From Photobacterium indicum (GTDB taxonomy: Bacteria; Pseudomonadota; Gammaproteobacteria; Enterobacterales; Vibrionaceae): DNA of 64,000 nt. A program made the translations under genes and the position numbers. A model generated the notes under the pieces. The model had not been told where the DNA came from. It searched no databases and saw nothing but the letters and a program-made list of their open reading frames with translations. Location: the NCBI RefSeq assembly GCF_003026215.1, contig NZ_PYOC01000003.1:186001-250000 (forward strand), written 5' to 3'. This document shows positions 62,527 through 64,000 of the stretch, one piece after another. The stretch's first letter is position 1; each line of letters begins with the position of its first letter.

Positions 62527-63237
62527 TTATACGGCTTCATTTGTCATCAACTCCTTTTGTGTAAGCTGCCTACTGTGCCCCTCTTCAAGCCCCTCAAGAC
62601 AAATATTCCCCACAGAAACTCGATGAAGCTCCAACACTTCGTTTTGAAAAAAACCAAACATTCGTTTAACTTGATGATACTTGCCTTCAACCAGTGAAAG
62701 CCTAGCAGTGTACTCAGAGAGTATCTCTAAGCAAGCGGGCTTAGTTGTAATGTCTTCATAACCAAAATAGATACCCTCTCGAAATACAGCCACATACTCT
62801 TCAGTTAAAGGTTTAGACAAAGTAACCTCATAGACCTTTGCGAGCTTTGTCTCGGGTAAACTGATCTTGCGCGACCATGCCCCATCGTTAGTCAATAACA
62901 CCAGTCCCGTTGTATTAAAGTCTAGACGTCCAACAATGTGCAGTTCGCTCTTCTGAGGGTGCTGAATAAGGTCTAACACAGTAGAATGTTTAATGTCTTT
63001 CGTCGCGCTAACAACTCCCTTGGGTTTATTCAGCATAATATAAACCGGATTGTTATCTTGTAAGCAGTTACCATCTAATTCGACATAAGTGAATTTCGTC
63101 ACTTTCTGTTGATTTGAATGCGCCACCTGCCCATCCACAAGGATCCGTTTTTGAGCAATTAAAAGGCGAGTATCTGAAATAGAAAACGTACTGTTCTGGC
63201 TAATAAAACGATCGAGTCGGTTGGTAGTAGATTTCAT
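62527..63237 (-). CDS. RsuA-family 16S rRNA pseudouridine synthase
   Basis: 236 aa from ATG 63237 (MKSTTNRLDRFISQN). An N-terminal S4-like RNA-binding domain is followed by the synthase core: VYIMLNKPKGVVSATKDIKH and the catalytic Asp in GRLDFNTTGLVLLTNDG. KLAKVYEVTL and LVEGKYHQVKRMFGF are RsuA-type. Length and motif order fit RsuA, which makes pseudouridine 516 in 16S rRNA, but RsuA paralogues exist, so the symbol is left open. The frame above 63237 has no family similarity. Confidence 0.88.
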   Translation of the reverse strand: MKSTTNRLDRFISQNSTFSISDTRLLIAQKRILVDGQVAHSNQQKVTKFTYVELDGNCLQDNNPVYIMLNKPKGVVSATKDIKHSTVLDLIQHPQKSELHIVGRLDFNTTGLVLLTNDGAWSRKISLPETKLAKVYEVTLSKPLTEEYVAVFREGIYFGYEDITTKPACLEILSEYTARLSLVEGKYHQVKRMFGFFQNEVLELHRVSVGNICLEGLEEGHSRQLTQKELMTNEAV

Positions 63238-63420
63238 GAAATAACTATAATCACTGTTTGATATAAGATTCACCGATAAGGTAAGTCTATTTTTGGAAAT
63301 GAATAAATTCACGCACAACCGTGTATCTATCTCTCTATTTTTAATACTGAAACTAAAGATCCACTCGCCTGCCTGAAACATAACGCCGTAACAGCACGTG
63401 TGAACGCCTTAATTGCCAAT

Positions 63421-63459
63421 TATACCCAAGTCACCTCAAGATGCTCGTTTCAGCGAGAA
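63421..63459. repeat. Half copy of the dispersed palindromic repeat
   Basis: TATACCCAAGTCACCTCAAG followed by ATGCTCGTTTCAGCGAGAA: left arm and core only. The right arm is missing, so the palindrome is lost. Confidence 0.85.
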
Positions 63460-63482
63460 TTTATTGCTTTGTATCTGTATTC

Positions 63483-63905
63483 TTATTTAACCAATGCACT
63501 TTTAAGCACGAAATGATCATCGTGCGTTTCAATTACTTGCCAGTTTAGCTTTGAATACAATTCTGGGATTTGAGCAAAAACCAATAACTCTGGCTCACCG
63601 ATACTCTCGACCAATTTCTCAGCACGATTAATCAATTGTGAGCTAATACCCTGTTTACGATTTTCAGGTTTAATAAAAACAGCATTAATCCAAACAGCTT
63701 GCTCATTAGTCATTGGAGATAGAAAACGAGTAAAAACCAAACCACCAACCAATTCGCCGTCTTTTAGAGCAATGATTGGACTTGGGATTACTTTCCCATC
63801 CTTTGTTGACGCTAAAGGTTCAACATCATCCCATTCACTTTCAAACCATTGATATAAAGTAATCAAATGCTGAGAGTTACTTTCAACCTCTTGAATTAAA
63901 ACCAT
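63483..63905 (-). CDS. GNAT-family N-acetyltransferase
   Basis: 140 aa from ATG 63905. AVWINAVFIKPENRKQGISS with QLINRAEKLV is the acetyl-CoA-binding motif A (RKQGIS in place of R/QxxGxG/A), preceded by ELVGGLVFTRFL. The C-terminal strand ELLVFAQIPELYSKLNWQVI completes the fold. Substrate unknown. The window's last 95 bp belong to its upstream region. Confidence 0.85.
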   Translation of the reverse strand: MVLIQEVESNSQHLITLYQWFESEWDDVEPLASTKDGKVIPSPIIALKDGELVGGLVFTRFLSPMTNEQAVWINAVFIKPENRKQGISSQLINRAEKLVESIGEPELLVFAQIPELYSKLNWQVIETHDDHFVLKSALVK

Positions 63906-64000
63906 TATCACCCATTAAAATTGTTTTGTATTACGCTGACACCCACGGGCCATTCAGGCTGAAACTTTCTGTATCAAAGTCTATCGTGGCCTTTACCCCG

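Overview
The window is chromosomal DNA of a moderately AT-rich gammaproteobacterium, most likely a Photobacterium or close relative in the Vibrionaceae. This is inferred from gene content (kbl-tdh with a divergent LysR gene, a type II bcs cellulose locus, malZ, anmK) and from several copies of a palindromic repeat beginning TATACCCAAGTTACCTCAAG, which I recall as common in marine Vibrionaceae. I see no rRNA, tRNA, prophage, intact IS or CRISPR.

Layout. 0-5.5 kb: a glycosyltransferase, threonine catabolism (kbl-tdh), a LysR regulator and a small secreted DUF4174 protein. 5.5-14 kb: maltodextrin glucosidase, anmK, a hybrid sensor kinase downstream of a rhodanese gene that is out of frame at an 8-bp tandem repeat, and a long-form GAPDH with a structured leader. 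13.8-28.2 kb: a complete E. coli-like cellulose locus, bcsRQABZC leftward and bcsEFG rightward, predicted to make phosphoethanolamine cellulose under c-di-GMP control; bcsA carries an uninterrupted run of ten G. 28.5-31.2 kb: a secreted GEVED/LruC protein and a lipoprotein. 31-34.7 kb: hrpB and an FMN reductase.

34.7-43.3 kb and 52.4-60.5 kb hold two halves of a purine catabolic system of the type linked to selenium-dependent molybdenum hydroxylases in E. coli: ghxQ-like permease, guaD, a second NCS2 permease and ygfM-xdhD; then ygfK-ssnA-xdhA-xdhC-xdhB. Guanine would be imported, deaminated by GuaD to xanthine and oxidised further by the molybdenum hydroxylases, with YgfK as a probable redox partner. 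The two operons have the same upstream layout: a GG-N10-GC sigma-54-type promoter, and 150-160 bp above it a pair of CTATCA...TGATAG sites. I read this as one sigma-54 regulon run by an enhancer-binding protein encoded elsewhere. It is my best candidate for an undescribed regulatory system here.

Between and after these halves lie a Crp/Fnr-like regulator, a YgjV-like membrane protein, an ASCH protein, a BCCT transporter whose terminator is separated from it by a 266-bp structured repeat, a HAD phosphatase, an ABC-F ATPase, a 46-residue membrane protein, an SDR, a 2OG-Fe(II) oxygenase, DUF3297, a spermidine-synthase-like protein, an RsuA-type pseudouridine synthase and a GNAT acetyltransferase. 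Start sites were re-chosen from Shine-Dalgarno sequences and family lengths.
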